Shown here in pieces: positions 34,653 through 34,655 of a DNA stretch of 34,655 bases. The stretch's first letter is position 1; every line of letters starts with the position of its first letter. Under the pieces are notes generated by a model, which made no database searches, was not told where the DNA came from, and worked only from the letters and a program-made list of their open reading frames with translations. Origin of the DNA: Clostridiales bacterium (GTDB taxonomy: Bacteria > Bacillota > Clostridia > Lachnospirales > Lachnospiraceae); contig JALFSR010000024.1 of assembly GCA_022778745.1 (NCBI GenBank), forward strand, positions 1 through 34,655. Reading direction: 5' to 3'. The translations under genes and the position numbers were made by a program.

Positions 34653-34655
34653 ATG
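34653..34655 (+). CDS. Start codon of a plus-strand gene continuing beyond the window
   Basis: Only the ATG is inside the window. AAAGGAG ends 5 bases before it and a promoter-like sequence lies upstream. It is divergent from parE. The product cannot be named. Confidence 0.45.

Noticed and set aside
1-34655. Mobile elements, CRISPR arrays, prophage, toxin-antitoxin or defence genes.
   Set aside because: All sizeable open frames with ribosome binding sites are assigned to housekeeping or metabolic families. No transposase, integrase or regularly spaced direct-repeat array was seen outside infB.

Overview
This window is AT-rich, and its genes are almost all on the minus strand. It carries a complete crotonase-type butyrate pathway (thl-crt-hbd-bcd-etfB), a FabK-based type II fatty-acid cluster, a fused AccD-AccA protein, the rimP-nusA-ylxR-ylxQ-infB-rbfA-nrnA-truB-ribF block and a parE/parC pair. 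That combination points to a butyrate-producing Clostridia, most likely a Lachnospiraceae member. This is an inference from gene content and order; there is no rRNA or tRNA gene in the window to test it.

Read in the direction of transcription (right to left), the layout is: (1) 34.4-29.0 kb, parE and parC (topoisomerase IV type) from a good sigma-A promoter, followed by a membrane-anchored SH3-NlpC/P60 protein. (2) 28.9-20.6 kb, the translation/RNA operon from rimP to ribF. It starts at an extended -10 promoter with two leader hairpins, and infB encodes an IF-2 with a striking 30-bp-period Arg/Asp/Gln/Asn/Gly repeat. (3) 20.6-19.3 kb, a second SH3-NlpC/P60 paralogue. (4) 19.3-8.7 kb, fabH-acpP-fabK-fabD-fabG-fabF-accB-fabZ-accC-accDA plus a second FabK-like flavoprotein, closed by a strong terminator. 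The order matches the Streptococcus pneumoniae fab cluster, and the promoter carries a FabT-like palindrome over its -10 box, although no regulator gene is present. (5) 8.5-5.2 kb, a membrane-lipid operon: PAP2 enzyme, YbhN-type flippase-like protein, pssA and psd. (6) 5.1-4.4 kb, coaD with a consensus promoter. (7) 4.3-0 kb, the butyryl-CoA operon, with stable hairpins in its spacers.

The genes form a coherent core: acyl-ACP synthesis, phosphatidylethanolamine synthesis, coenzyme A supply (coaD) for both acyl-CoA and ACP chemistry, and butyryl-CoA formation. At the far right a plus-strand gene begins; only its ribosome binding site and start codon are visible.

No gene-free stretch exceeds 300 bases. 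The largest gaps are 4962-5244 (coaD promoter, AT-rich repeats and a weak terminator), 34379-34652 (divergent promoters and a palindrome) and 8531-8750 (a terminator plus otherwise featureless AT-rich sequence). I found no CRISPR array, insertion sequence, prophage or tRNA. I do not see a convincing wholly new system. The best leads are the FabT-like operator without its regulator, the rimP-nusA leader hairpins, the IF-2 repeat domain, the paired NlpC/P60 proteins and the PAP2-YbhN-PssA-Psd lipid module.
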